In this document: piece by piece, positions 9,325 to 20,300 of the stretch
How the letters are laid out: each line of letters begins with the position of its first letter
Position numbering within the stretch: the stretch's first letter is position 1
From: Planctomycetota bacterium
Lineage (GTDB): Bacteria > Planctomycetota > B15-G4
DNA: 64,000 nucleotides
Reading direction: 5' to 3'
NCBI GenBank assembly: GCA_029259715.1
Contig: JAJDEP010000005.1
Span: forward strand, 62,001 to 126,000
The notes under the pieces: generated by a model
What the model saw: the letters and a program-made list of their open reading frames with translations, nothing else
The model's database searches: none
Told to the model about the DNA's origin: nothing
Position numbers and translations under genes: made by a program

Positions 9325-11526
9325 TCAGCCCAGGCTGAGCTGGCGGGCCGCGTCCACGGCGTCGCGGTTGAGCAGCTCACGGGTGCGGCCCAGCAGCAGC
9401 CCCAGGGGGCCTTTGGCCTCCTCGCGGGGCAGGGCGTGCTGGAGCTGCCGCAGGAGCTGGATCGTCAGGCGCATGGAGCGCACGAGGTCGCCGGCCGGCG
9501 CGGTGGTGTCGCTGCCCATGTCGTCGAAGGTCTCGCCCATGCACCAGCCCTGGACCACGACGCCGATCTTGAAGTTGGGGGGCCGCACCGACGGCGGGAT
9601 GCCGAGGTGCTTCTCGAGCTGGACCAGGCGGTCGATGACGAGCTCGACGTCCTTGCGGTGCGCGCCCAGGACCTTCGTCGGCAGGCGCCGGAACAGGTCG
9701 TTCTTGCGCTCCTCGAAGACCACGGCGGCGAAGACGACGGCGAGCTGGATCTCGTTGAGCCACGTCAGCAGCCCCGAGTCGTAGAGCTGCACGATCTGCA
9801 GCTCGTAGCCGCTGATGGCCGCCGCCATGCGCCCCTTCTCGGTGACGCCCTCGGGGGTGATGCAGCCGATCTCGGTCAACAACTCGAGGCGCTGGGCGAT
9901 GGCCTGGCGCTGCCGCTGCTCGTTCTTCTCCCGCTTCTTGCCGCTCATGCGGGCCCATTGGAAGTTGTTGAACGAGCGCTCCCAGGCCTCGTAGATCTGG
10001 TCGCCGAGCGTGCGGTGCAGGTTGATCAGCGTGTTGTACGAGAGGTTGAAGCGCGACTGCACGGGCTCGACGTCGTTGCCGATGAGCCGCTCCACGTCGT
10101 GGGGTTGCACCCGGTCGTCGTCGATGATCGAGATGACCATGCCGCGCTCGTCCATGCCCTGGCGGCCCGCGCGGCCGGCCATCTGCTGGTACTCGCGCAC
10201 CTTCAACGTCGAGAAGCCGACGCCGTCGAATTTGCGCAGCCCGGCGAAGACCACGGCGCGGGCCGGCATGTTGATGCCGATGCTGAAGGTCTCGGTGGCG
10301 AAGAGCAGCCGCAGCATCCCGCTGGTGAACAGGCGCTCGACGACTTCCTTGTGCAGCGGCAGCATGCCCGCGTGGTGATACGCCACGCCGTGGCGCATGA
10401 GGCCGCGCAGCTCCTCAAGGGCGGCGTCGGCCTCCAGCTCGAAGGCGTCGCAGATCTCGTCGAACAGCTTCTCGATGGCGTCGGCCTGGTCCTTGGGCAG
10501 CAGATTGAGCTCCTGCACCACCAGGCGCCCGCGGCGCTCGCACTCCTTGCGGGAGAAGCAGAAGAACAGTGCGGGCAGGTCGTCGCCGCGCTGCAGCGTC
10601 TTGACCAGGCTGAGGGTCTCGTCGGGGCGGCGCCCCTGTCCTCGTCCGCGACCCCGCCCGCGACCGCGGTCCCGGTCGCGCTCGATGCGCGGGAAACGGA
10701 CGGCGCCCTTGATGCGCTTGAGCCCGACCTTCGGGAACCACAGGTAGTGGTCGAGGGGCACCGGGCGTTCGCGGTGGCGGATGATGGCGACGTCTTGCCC
10801 GCGGGTGCTGCTGATCCACTCGCCGAGCTGGTCGAGGTTGGAGATGGTCGCCGAGAGGCACACGAAGCGGATGTGGGGCGGCGCGAACACGATGGACTCC
10901 TCCCACACCGTGCCGCGGTCGGGGTCGTCCATGTAGTGCACCTCGTCGAACACCACGGTGTCGACGTCGGCGAGTCGCTCGGGATCCTCGAAGATCGAGT
11001 TGCGCAGGATCTCCGTGGTCATGATCAGCACGCGGGCGTCGGCGTCGATGGTCACGTCGCCGGTCATGACGCCGACGTCGATGCCCTGGGCCTTGAAGTC
11101 GCGGTACTTCTGGTTGCTGAGCGCCTTCACCGGCGCGGTGTAGATGGCGCGCTTGCCCGCGGCGAGGCTGGCCTCGATGGCGATCTCGGCCACCTGGGTC
11201 TTGCCCGAACCGGTGGGGGCCGCGAGCAGCACGGGCCGGCCCTCGCGCAGCGGACCGAGCGCCTCCATCTGGAAGTCGTTCAGGGTCAGGCCGTGAAACA
11301 CCTCCCGCGGCCCGGGAGCCGCGGCCTGGTCACGCGGGGCGGCCTTGCTCGCCTTGTCGTTCTTGTCCGGCTTGCCGGCCGCGGCGCCCTTGCCGCCGCG
11401 CCCGCGCCGGCCGCGCTGGGGCCGTGGCCGTTTGCCGGGTGAGGAGCCGGAGGAGGAGGGGGTCGTCACGGTGGGCCACTTCGCAAGGGCATGGCGGAGA
11501 GTTCGGACACCGGGTGGCGATGCCAT
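9325..11526 (-). CDS. Ski2-like superfamily 2 DEVH-box helicase
   Basis: 733 residues from ATG 11526; the frame stays open to 11580 and GTG 11469 is also possible, so the start is uncertain. After a low-complexity Arg/Gly/Lys-rich N-terminus come Walker A APTGSGKT, DEVHY (motif II), SATISN (motif III) and QMAGRAGRQGMDERG (motif VI). This order and the DEVH box match Ski2/Mtr4/HelY-type helicases, which unwind structured RNA. A second basic tract, DRDRGRGRGRGRGQGRR, is inserted between the two RecA domains (about 10628-10680). The C-terminal helical part fits the family's post-helicase region. Probably RNA processing or decay; partner unknown. Confidence 0.9.
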   Translation of the reverse strand: MASPPGVRTLRHALAKWPTVTTPSSSGSSPGKRPRPQRGRRGRGGKGAAAGKPDKNDKASKAAPRDQAAAPGPREVFHGLTLNDFQMEALGPLREGRPVLLAAPTGSGKTQVAEIAIEASLAAGKRAIYTAPVKALSNQKYRDFKAQGIDVGVMTGDVTIDADARVLIMTTEILRNSIFEDPERLADVDTVVFDEVHYMDDPDRGTVWEESIVFAPPHIRFVCLSATISNLDQLGEWISSTRGQDVAIIRHRERPVPLDHYLWFPKVGLKRIKGAVRFPRIERDRDRGRGRGRGRGQGRRPDETLSLVKTLQRGDDLPALFFCFSRKECERRGRLVVQELNLLPKDQADAIEKLFDEICDAFELEADAALEELRGLMRHGVAYHHAGMLPLHKEVVERLFTSGMLRLLFATETFSIGINMPARAVVFAGLRKFDGVGFSTLKVREYQQMAGRAGRQGMDERGMVISIIDDDRVQPHDVERLIGNDVEPVQSRFNLSYNTLINLHRTLGDQIYEAWERSFNNFQWARMSGKKREKNEQRQRQAIAQRLELLTEIGCITPEGVTEKGRMAAAISGYELQIVQLYDSGLLTWLNEIQLAVVFAAVVFEERKNDLFRRLPTKVLGAHRKDVELVIDRLVQLEKHLGIPPSVRPPNFKIGVVVQGWCMGETFDDMGSDTTAPAGDLVRSMRLTIQLLRQLQHALPREEAKGPLGLLLGRTRELLNRDAVDAARQLSLG

Positions 11527-11585
11527 GGGTCCGGGGAAAAGGGTAGGTTGGTCGGCGCGCCTGAAGAAGCCCTGATCCACGATCC

Positions 11586-12383
11586 ATGACCGAGCAGAGC
11601 CCGCTCCGCATCCTCGAGCGCTTCGTGCTGCCCGCCGTGGTGGGCATTCTGGTGGTGACGTTGATGATCATCGCCCGCGACCGCCTGCAGGACACGGCCC
11701 GATTCGTGGTCGATCCCGCCTGGGTGCAGGTGCTCGATGCGCCGGACTGGATGTCGCCCGATCTGGCCGACCAGGTGGCCATCGAGGTCGCCGCGGCGCT
11801 CGACGGGCCGGCGCGCCTGATGGAGGCCGAAGGGCTGGGACGCTGGCGCGAGAACCTCGCCGTCAGCTCGGCCTGGGTGGCGGCGGTGCCGACCGTCTCA
11901 CCGCGCTTTCCCTATCAGGCGGATGTGGAGCTGGTGCTGCGCCGCCCGGTGCTCGACCTGGGGGACGGTCGCCTGGTGGCTGCCGACGGCGCGGTCATGT
12001 GGGCGCGGCCCGAGGCCATCGAGCCCCGCCCGGTGCGCTTCGGCGGGGCGCGTGTGGGCCACGCCGGGGCCGTCGACGCCGACGTCCTGGAGTGTGCGGC
12101 CGCTCTGGGCGACCTGATGCCCCTGCGGCCGGAGCTGGAGGGCATGGGGCTGAAGCTCTCGGAGGCCCACCTGAACGGGGACGGCGTGGTGGTCCTGCGG
12201 ACGGCGGGCGGGGTGCTGCTGGAGTGGGGGCGGCCGAGCCGCGGCCCCATGGCGGCCTACGACATCCCGCCGAGCGGGCGCCTCGAAAACCTGCGCCAGG
12301 TCCTCGATTCCCACCCCGGTCTGGGGGGGCTGGCCCGGGTGACCTTGTGGCTGGACCGCCCGACGGTGGTGCCGGGCCCCTGA
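11586..12383 (+). CDS. FtsQ/DivIB-like single-pass membrane protein (tentative)
   Basis: 265 residues. A short cytoplasmic N-terminus is followed by one TM helix (residues 13-34, VLPAVVGILVVTLMIIA). The rest is extracytoplasmic and has the FtsQ-type progression: SSAWVAAVPTVSPRFPY then VELVLRRPVLDLG, a lysine-poor version of the pattern wV..v.V.r.fP..l.v.v.eR.PvA, then VAADGAVMWA. Later GGVLLEWG and LRQVLDSHP match the FtsQ beta-domain rhythm. If real, a division-site scaffold in the periplasm. The match is by pattern only; it may be another POTRA-like protein. A TAGGTT -10-like box lies at 11544-11549. Confidence 0.45.
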   Translation: MTEQSPLRILERFVLPAVVGILVVTLMIIARDRLQDTARFVVDPAWVQVLDAPDWMSPDLADQVAIEVAAALDGPARLMEAEGLGRWRENLAVSSAWVAAVPTVSPRFPYQADVELVLRRPVLDLGDGRLVAADGAVMWARPEAIEPRPVRFGGARVGHAGAVDADVLECAAALGDLMPLRPELEGMGLKLSEAHLNGDGVVVLRTAGGVLLEWGRPSRGPMAAYDIPPSGRLENLRQVLDSHPGLGGLARVTLWLDRPTVVPGP

Positions 12384-12388
12384 ATCGG

Positions 12389-12394
12389 TAGACT
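12389..12394 (+). promoter_or_regulatory. Candidate -10 element for rplM-rpsI
   Basis: TAGACT just after the stop of the FtsQ-like gene and 84 nt before the rplM start. No convincing -35 box. The leader it would give is long enough for ribosomal-protein autoregulation, but I see no recognisable L13 binding structure. Confidence 0.3.
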
Positions 12395-12478
12395 ACGCGG
12401 TTCGCGCCCGGATTCGGTGAAGGCACTCGCCGATCACACGAGACGGCCGGTCGCACGAGACGACAGGACGAAGTCGAC

Positions 12479-12937
12479 ATGAAGATGCAGAAGACGTACC
12501 AGGCCAAGCCGGGCGAGGTCCTTCGGGGCTGGCAGCACTTCGACGCCGAGGGAGTGGTGCTGGGCCGCATGGCGGCTCGGATCGCCCTCTTGCTGCAAGG
12601 CAAGCATCACGGCCGCTATACGCCCCACGTGGACACCGGTGATTTCGTCATCGTGACCAACGCCGAGAAGGTGGCCATGTCCGGCCGCAAGTGGGAGCAG
12701 CGCGTCCACCGGCACCACACCGGCTTCATGGGTGGTCTGATGGAGATCACCGCCGACGACATGCGCACCAAGCATCCGGCGCGGGTGATCGAGCTGGCCG
12801 TGCGCCGCATGATGCCCAAGACGCGCATGGGCCGCGCGATGCTCAAGAAGCTCAAGATCTACGCTGGCCCCGACCATCCGCACGGCGCCCAGCAGCCGGT
12901 CGCCGTCGACACGGCGCCCTTCAAGTCCGTCGCCTGA
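12479..12937 (+). CDS. rplM: 50S ribosomal protein L13
   Basis: 152 residues, normal length. Recognised from WQHFDAEGVVLGRMAARIALLLQGK-type N-terminus, GDFVIVTNAEKVAMSGRKW, and the C-terminal L13 signature around RMMPKTRMGRAMLKKLKIY with a terminal HPHGAQQP. Early-assembly 23S-binding protein of the large subunit. Followed after 37 bp by rpsI, the conserved rplM-rpsI pair of most bacteria. Confidence 0.98.
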   Translation: MKMQKTYQAKPGEVLRGWQHFDAEGVVLGRMAARIALLLQGKHHGRYTPHVDTGDFVIVTNAEKVAMSGRKWEQRVHRHHTGFMGGLMEITADDMRTKHPARVIELAVRRMMPKTRMGRAMLKKLKIYAGPDHPHGAQQPVAVDTAPFKSVA

Positions 12938-12974
12938 CCGCCCCGCACACCGAAGCCCCGAGCTGATCGATTCC

Positions 12975-13427
12975 ATGACCCAGCAAGAGATCTCCGTCAC
13001 CACGCCCGCCCTGAAGACGGCCTCGGGCCCCGCGCCCGGCAAGGACTACTTCTGGGGCACGGGTCGCCGCAAGACCTCCGTGGCCCGCGTGCGCATCAAG
13101 CCCGGTACGGGCCAGATGCTGGTGAACGGCAAGCCCATCGACAGCTTCTTCACCATCGACCAGCACCGCCTCGACATCACCGCGCCCCTGCGCGCCACCG
13201 AGGCAGCGAGTCGCTACGACATCTTCGCCAACATCAAGGGCGGGGGCATCACCGGACAGGCCGGCGCCATGCGCCTCGGCATCGCCCGCGCGCTCAAGAA
13301 CGCCGACCCGGACTTCGAAGAGGCGCTGCGTGACGGCGGTTACCTGACCCGTGACAGCCGCATGGTGGAGCGCAAGAAGTACGGCCAGAAGAAGGCCCGT
13401 CGCGCCTTCCAGTTCAGCAAGCGCTGA
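12975..13427 (+). CDS. rpsI: 30S ribosomal protein S9
   Basis: 150 residues. The S9 core starts at GTGRRKTSVARVR (residues 28-40), continues with GGGITGQAGAMRLGIARAL and ends in the conserved basic tail KKYGQKKARRAFQFSKR, whose final Lys-Arg reaches the ribosomal P-site tRNA. It has about 20 extra N-terminal residues compared with short S9 proteins. Co-transcribed with rplM. Confidence 0.98.
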   Translation: MTQQEISVTTPALKTASGPAPGKDYFWGTGRRKTSVARVRIKPGTGQMLVNGKPIDSFFTIDQHRLDITAPLRATEAASRYDIFANIKGGGITGQAGAMRLGIARALKNADPDFEEALRDGGYLTRDSRMVERKKYGQKKARRAFQFSKR

Positions 13428-13458
13428 TCCGCCGACCCCCGCGGCGGCGGCAGCCACG

Positions 13459-14211
13459 ATGGCCGGCCATTCCAAATTCAAGAACATCCAGCACCGCAAG
13501 GCGGCGGTGGATGCCAAGCGTTCGCGGGCGTTCAGCAAGCACGCCCGGCTGATCATGAACGCGGCGCGGACGGGGGGCGGCGACCCGGCCACCAACCTGA
13601 CGCTGCGCTACTCCATCGACCGCGCGCGTTCGGACAACATGACGAACGACGCCATCGACCGGGCGGTCAAGAAGGGCGCGGGGGGCGGCGACGGCGTCGC
13701 CATGGAGGAGCTCACCTACGAGGGTTACGGCCCCGGGGGCGTGGCCATCCTCGTGGACGCGCTCACCGACAACCGCAACCGCACCATCTCCGAGGTGCGC
13801 ATGGCGGTGGAGAAGAACGGCGGCAACATGGCCGAGACCGGTTCGGTCGCCTGGAACTTCGACCGCAAGGCCATCTTCCTGGTGGAGGCGCCGGCCGACA
13901 AAGAAGAGGCGCTGCTCGAGGTCATGCTCGAAGCGGAGGCGGACGAGCTGAATGAATCCGAGGGCGGCTTCGAGGTGTTGGCGGACGTCTCGCGCTTCGC
14001 GGTCGTGCAGGACGCGTTGAAGGCGGCCGGCTACGCGGTGTCCAAGTCGCAGATCGCTCCGCTGCCGAAAACGACCGTGGAAGCCAACACCGAGCAGGTG
14101 GTCCAGCTCTTGGCGTTGCTCGAGGCCCTCGACGAGCTCGACGACGTGCAATCCACAGCCACGAATCTCGAGTGGACCGATGAGGCCGTGGCGGCGGCCG
14201 AGCAGGCCTGA
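13459..14211 (+). CDS. YebC/PmpR-family protein
   Basis: 250 residues from ATG 13459, 31 bp after rpsI. The family N-terminus MAGHSKFKNIQHRKAAVDAKR is present nearly complete, with the three-domain length usual for YebC. Also visible: YEGYGPGGVAILVDALTDNRNRT and GGNMAETGSVAWNF. Members were described as DNA-binding regulators and more recently as ribosome-associated translation factors that ease proline-rich stalls; its position directly behind two ribosomal protein genes fits the latter. Confidence 0.96.
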   Translation: MAGHSKFKNIQHRKAAVDAKRSRAFSKHARLIMNAARTGGGDPATNLTLRYSIDRARSDNMTNDAIDRAVKKGAGGGDGVAMEELTYEGYGPGGVAILVDALTDNRNRTISEVRMAVEKNGGNMAETGSVAWNFDRKAIFLVEAPADKEEALLEVMLEAEADELNESEGGFEVLADVSRFAVVQDALKAAGYAVSKSQIAPLPKTTVEANTEQVVQLLALLEALDELDDVQSTATNLEWTDEAVAAAEQA

Positions 14212-14229
14212 GGCCTCCGAACGCCGTGA

Positions 14230-14235
14230 TAGGCT
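14230..14235 (+). promoter_or_regulatory. Candidate -10 element upstream of the PKD protease gene
   Basis: TAGGCT in the 137-bp gap after the YebC gene, 113 nt before the protease start. No good -35 box. Low-confidence site listed because the hexamer recurs in the window. Confidence 0.25.
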
Positions 14236-14348
14236 GAGCCCCGCGCCGGCGGTCGGCCGATGAGGTGAGTCCCCGAAAGACCCACCGCTCACCGCTCCCG
14301 TCGGTCCTCTTCCCGCACTCCGCCTCGGTCCCCCCCAGGGAGGCGTCC

Positions 14349-17300
14349 ATGCAGCTCATGCATGCCATCGGATGGTTGTTCTCCGTTCTGCTGCAGGTCT
14401 CTCCGGCCGGGCCGCTCGCGCCCGCCGCGACTCCCTTCGCCGACGGCGACGACCTGGTGGCGGGGCGCTTCGGTCCGGCGACGGTCCACCGTGTGATGCT
14501 GGAGGCGGGCGATGACCGGGCCGCGGCCCTGCGTCGCAGCGGCGCGGTGTCGTTCGAGCACGACTACGGCGCCTTCACCTTGTTCCTGGTGCACGAGGGA
14601 GCGTACGGCGGTCGCGCCCGCCTCGCGGCGAGCGGCCTGCCCTTCCGGGACGAGCAGGATCTGATCCCGGTCAACGGGCGCGTCCTCGACGGGCGCCGCC
14701 CGGCCGACCTGCTCGGGCGCCTGCTCCCGGACGAGCGCCTGGGTGGTGTGCCCGGCCGGCTCGACCCGACGGCGGGTCTGTATCTCGTCCAGTTCGTGGG
14801 CCCGCCGGACGACGCCTGGCTGGAACGCCTGGCGGCCACCGGCGTGCGACGGGTGCAGTACCAACCCATGAATGCCTACGTCGTGTCCGCCGGACCCGCC
14901 GCCGTCGCGCGGCTCGAGCGGTTCGCCGAGACGGACGCTGCGGTGCAGTACGCCGGTGAATGGCAGCCCGGCTTCCGCATGACCCCGACCATCCGCTGGG
15001 AAGCGGCCAACGCCCGGGGCCAGTCGCGGCGCGTGACGGTGCAGGTCGTGGACGGCCCGGACTCCCGGCGTGTGGTGCAGACCATCGAGGGCCTGGCCGG
15101 CGGCGCCAACCAGGTCTGGCGCGTGGGGCCCTACGTGAACATCGACGTCGTGCTCGACCCCACGGTCTTCGCGGCCCTCTCGCGCCTGCCGTCGGTCTTC
15201 GCCATCGAGCCTCGCGGCGTGCCGGGACGCAAGGACGAGCGCCAGGGCTCCACCGTGGCCGGCAACGTTCACAGCACCGGCCCGAACGACACCGACTACC
15301 TGGGGTGGTTGGCCTCCATGGGCTTCGACAGCAGCCAGTTCGGCAGCTTCTCGGTGAACGTGGTCGACGATGCCACGACCATCAACGGGCACCCGGACCT
15401 GCCCTTCGGGCGCATCGACTTCCAGATCAACCCCACGTCGCAGACCGGCGGGGAGGCGGGACACGGGTTCATCAATGCCCACATCATCGGCGGCTTCAAC
15501 AACCTCACCGGGTCCACCTACAACGACACGGCCGGCTACAACTACGGCCTGGGCATCGCTCCCTTCGCGCACCTCGGTTCGACGGCCATCTTCGGCCCGG
15601 GGTTCTCCACCGCCTCGAACTGGGAGAACACGGCCTACTCCAACGGCGCGCGCATCAGCAGCAACAGCTGGAGCTTCATCGACGGGGCCGAGAATCCGAT
15701 CCCCGACTACGACAGCAGCAGCCAGGAGTACGACTCCCTCGTGCGCGACGCGCGTTCGGGCGTCTCGGGCAACCAGGAGTACATGATCATCTTCTCGGCG
15801 GGCAACGACGGCCCGAGCGGGAACACCATCTCCACGCCGTCGACGGCGAAGAACATCGTCACGGTGGCGGCCGGCGAGAACAATCGCCAGCAGGGCACGG
15901 ACGGTTGCGGCGTCACCAACTCCGGCGCCAACGACATCAACGACATCATCGACTTCTCGAGCCAGGGGCCCGTCGACAGCTCGGGCGGTGACGGACGCTG
16001 GAAGCCGGAGATCTCCGCGCCCGGGACGCACATCCAGGGCGGCATTCCGCAGAGCAACTACATCGGCGGCGGGACGTGCAACATGTTCTGGCCCATCGGC
16101 TCGACGTTGTACGGATGGTCGAGCGGGACGAGTCACTCGGCGCCGGCCATCGCCGGCGGCGCGGCGCTGATCCGCCAGTGGTTCCTGAACCAGAGCCTGC
16201 CCGCGCCGAGCCCGGCGTTGAACAAGGCCCTGATCCTCAACACGGCCGAGTACATGACCGGCGCCTTCGCCGGCGACACGCTGCCCAGCGAGTCCCAGGG
16301 CATGGGCCTGATGGATCTCGGCCGGGCCTTCGACGGCGTGCCCAAGCTGTTCGAGGACCAGGGCGTGGTGCTGGGCTCGACCGGCGCGAGCCACGTGGTC
16401 AACGGCAACGTCGCGGTGGCGGGCCAGCCGTTCCGCGTCTCCCTGGTGTGGACCGACGCGCCGGGATCCACCTCGGGCGCGCCTTGGGTCAACGACCTCG
16501 ACCTGCAGGTCGCGGTGGGGGGCTCGGTCTACCGGGGCAACGTCTTCTCCGGTGCGAACTCGGTGACCGGTGGTTCCTTCGACTTCCGCAACAACTCCGA
16601 GTCGGTGTTCGTGCCCGCGGGCGTGACCGGTTCGTTCACGGTGACCGTGACGGCGGCCTCCATCGCCGGCAATGGCCTGCCCGGCAATGCCGACAGCACG
16701 GACCAGGACTTCGCCCTGGTGATCTACAACGGCCAGACCGGCGGCGGACCCGTGACGCCCACCGCGAACTTCACCGGCACGCCGCTCGCGGGCATCGTGC
16801 CGCTGAACGTCAACTTCACCGACGCGTCCATCGGCGATGTCGACACCTGGGCCTGGACCTTCGGTGACGGCGGCACCTCCACCGCCGAGAACCCGAGCCA
16901 CCAGTACACCTCCGTCGGCTCCTACGCTGTGAGCCTGACGGTGACGGGCCCCGGTGGCTCCGACGGCGAGACCAAGAACGGCTACATCACGGTCAACGCG
17001 GCGCCCACGCCCGGCATCAGCGACGGCAGCTTCGAGTCCCAGTCCGCCGGCACCACCCCGACGACTCCCTGGTCGGTGACCTTCGGCTCGGGCCACGTGG
17101 TCAACCCGTCCGGCATCTCGAGCGACAACGGCATGCCCTCGGACGGCAGCCAGTGGGCCGAGCTGTCCGGCGAGAGCACCAACAACGCCACGCCGCCGAG
17201 CAACCCGGGCGGCGTGACCAACCCGCCCGTCGGCGGCGCGGGCATCGAGCAGGACTTCACCTACCCGGCGGGCCAGACGGAGCTGAGCTTCGAGGCGTCC

Positions 17301-20300
17301 TTCCTGCGCAACGAAGACCCGAGCTCACAATACAACGACTGGATGTCCGTCGATGTCACCGACGGTGCGACCACGGTCAACGTCTACTACAAGGACACCT
17401 TCTCGTCGACGTCGGGCACCTCGGCCAAGTACGGCTACGCCATGACGCCGGTGGAGACAGTGACGGTCGACCTGGCCACGCTGTTCCCGTCGTCCTCGAC
17501 GTCGACGCTGTTCACGCTCACCGCGCAGGTGGGCAACGGCTTCGACGACTTCCAGCGCAGCCTCGGATACATCGACGACGTGCGCTTCTCCGGGGCCGTG
17601 GCGGCGCCGGTGGCGGAGTTCAGCGGGACGCCATTGACGGGGGCCGCGCCCCTGAACGTTTCGTTCACGGACCTGTCCTCCGGCTCCGTGACCTCCTGGT
17701 CGTGGACCTTCGGCGACGGCGGCACGTCCACCGCCCAGAACCCGTCCTACAACTACACCAGCGCGGGCATCTACAACGTGTCGCTGACGGCGACGGGCCC
17801 GGGCGGCTCGGACGGTGAGACCAAGAACGGCTACGTGGTCGTGTCGGTGCCGCCGCCGGTGGCCGAGTTCTCGGGCACGCCCCTGACGGGCGCCGCTCCG
17901 CTGAACGTCGACTTCACGGACCTGTCCTCGGGCTCGGTGACGTCGTGGTCGTGGACGTTCGGCGACGGCGGGACATCGACCGCCCAGAACCCGTCCTACA
18001 ACTACACCAGCGCGGGCATCTACAACGTGTCGCTGACGGCGACGGGCCCGGGCGGCTCGGACGGTGAGACCAAGAACGGCTACGTGGTCGTGTCGGTGCC
18101 GCCGCCGGTAGCCGAGTTCGGTGGTACGCCGACGAGCGGCACGCATCCGCTGAACGTCGACTTCGCGGACCTGTCCTCCGGCTCGGTGACGTCCTGGTCG
18201 TGGACCTTCGGCGACGGCGGCACGTCCACCGCCCAGAACCCGAGCCACCTCTACACAGCGGCGGGCAGTTACGACGTGACGCTCACCGTGACGGGCCCCG
18301 GCGGCAGCGACCCCGAGACCAAGTCGGCCTACATCTCCGTGTCCGATCCGGCACCCGTGGCCGAGTTCAGCGGCACGCCCCTGACGGGGGTGGCGCCGCT
18401 GAACGTCGACTTCACGGACTTGTCGACAGGCCCGGTGACATCCTGGTCGTGGACCTTCGGCGACGGCGGCACGTCAACCGCACAGAACCCGTCCTACAAC
18501 TACACCAGCGCGGGCATCTACAACGTGTCGCTGACGGCGACGGGCCCGGGCGGCTCGGACGGTGAAACGAAGAACGGCTATGTGGTCGTGTCGGTGCCGC
18601 CGCCGGTGGCGGAGTTCTCGGGCACGCCTCTGACGGGCGTCGCGCCGCTGAACGTCGACTTCACGGACCTGTCCTCGGGCTCCGTGACGTCGTGGTCGTG
18701 GACCTTCGGCGACGGCGGCACGTCAACCGCACAGAACCCGTCCTACAACTACACCAGCGCGGGCATCTACAACGTGTCGCTGACGGCGACGGGGCCTGGC
18801 GGGTCGGACGGTGAGACCAAGAACGGTTACGTGGTCGTGTCCGTGCCGCCGCCGGTGGCCGAGTTCAGTGGTACGCCGACGAGCGGCACGCATCCGCTGA
18901 ACGTCGACTTCACGGACCTGTCCAGCGGCTCGGTCACCTCCTGGTCGTGGACTTTCGGTGATGGCGGCACGTCTACCGCCCAGAACCCGAGCCACCTCTA
19001 CACAGCGGCGGGCAGTTACGACGTGACGCTCACCGTCACAGGTCCCGGCGGCAGCGACCCCGAGACCAAGTCGGCCTACATCTCCGTGTCCGAGCCGGCC
19101 CCCGTGGCTGAATTCAGCGGCACGCCGACGAGCGGCATCGTGCCCTTGAACGTGGCCTTCACGGACTTGTCGACGGGCCCGGTGACGTCGTGGTCATGGA
19201 CCTTCGGCGACGGCGCCACCTCGACGGCGCAGAACCCGAGCCACCTCTACACCGCGGCCGGGATGTACGACGTGACCCTCACCGCCACGGGGCCGGGCGG
19301 GGTCGATGCCGAATCCAAGACCAACTACATCGTGGTTTCGGTGCCGCCGCCGGTGGCCGGCTTCGGCGCGACACCCACAAGCGGCATCCTGCCTCTCGAC
19401 GTCGACTTCACCGATGCCTCCACGGGTTCGATCCTCTCCTGGTCGTGGACCTTCGGTGACGGCGGCACGTCCACCGCCCAGAATCCGAGCCACACCTACA
19501 CCGCGGCCGGCACCTACGACGTGACGCTCACGGTGACCGGGCCGGGCGGCGCCGACGGCGAGACCCAGCTCGGCCTGATCGCCGTGTCCGAGCCGGCGCC
19601 GGTGGCCGAGTTCAGCGGGACGCCCACGAGCGGTGTGTCGCCGCTGGAGGTGGACTTCACCGATCTCTCGAGCGGGCCGGTGACGTCATGGGCCTGGACG
19701 TTCGGTGATGGCGGCACGTCCACCGCCCAGAGTCCGAGCCACACCTACTCGGCGGCCGGGAGCTACGAGGTGACCCTTACCGCGACCGGACCGGGCGGCA
19801 GCGACGGCGAGACCAAGGCGGCCTACATCACCGTGGCCGAGCCGGCACCCGTGGCGTCGTTCACGTCGGGCGCGAGCGTGGGCGTGACGCCCCTGACCGT
19901 TGCCTATACCGATACGTCGACGGGCCCGATCACGGCCTGGTCGTGGAGCTTCGGCGACGGCGGGGCCTCGGTCGCACAGCATCCCTCGTACGAATACACC
20001 GTGCCGGGCACCTACGACGTGGTGCTCACGGTGACGGGTCCCGGCGGCGTCGACGTGGCGACGCAAGTGGGCCTGGTGACGATCTTCGCCGACCCGTGGG
20101 AGGACCTCGGCTTCGGGTTGGCGGGCACGGGGGGCACGCCGTTGCTGGAGGGCCTCGGTCCCCTGGTGGCGGGGCAGCCCATGACCATCGAGCTGTCGGG
20201 CGCCCAGCCGAGCGCGCCGGCGGTGTTGTTCTATGGCTTCTCGCGGCTGGACGCTCCGCTGTACGGCGGGACGCTGGTGCCCGACTTCAGCCCGCCGGGC

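Noticed and set aside
14289-17096. 935-residue minus-strand open frame opposite the protease
   Set aside because: Antisense to the S8 domain, which has all catalytic motifs; product is Arg/Gly/Val-rich without domains.
17610-20099. CRISPR array, because of regular repeats
   Set aside because: The repeats are contiguous, 249 bp long, in frame and code for PKD domains; there are no spacers.
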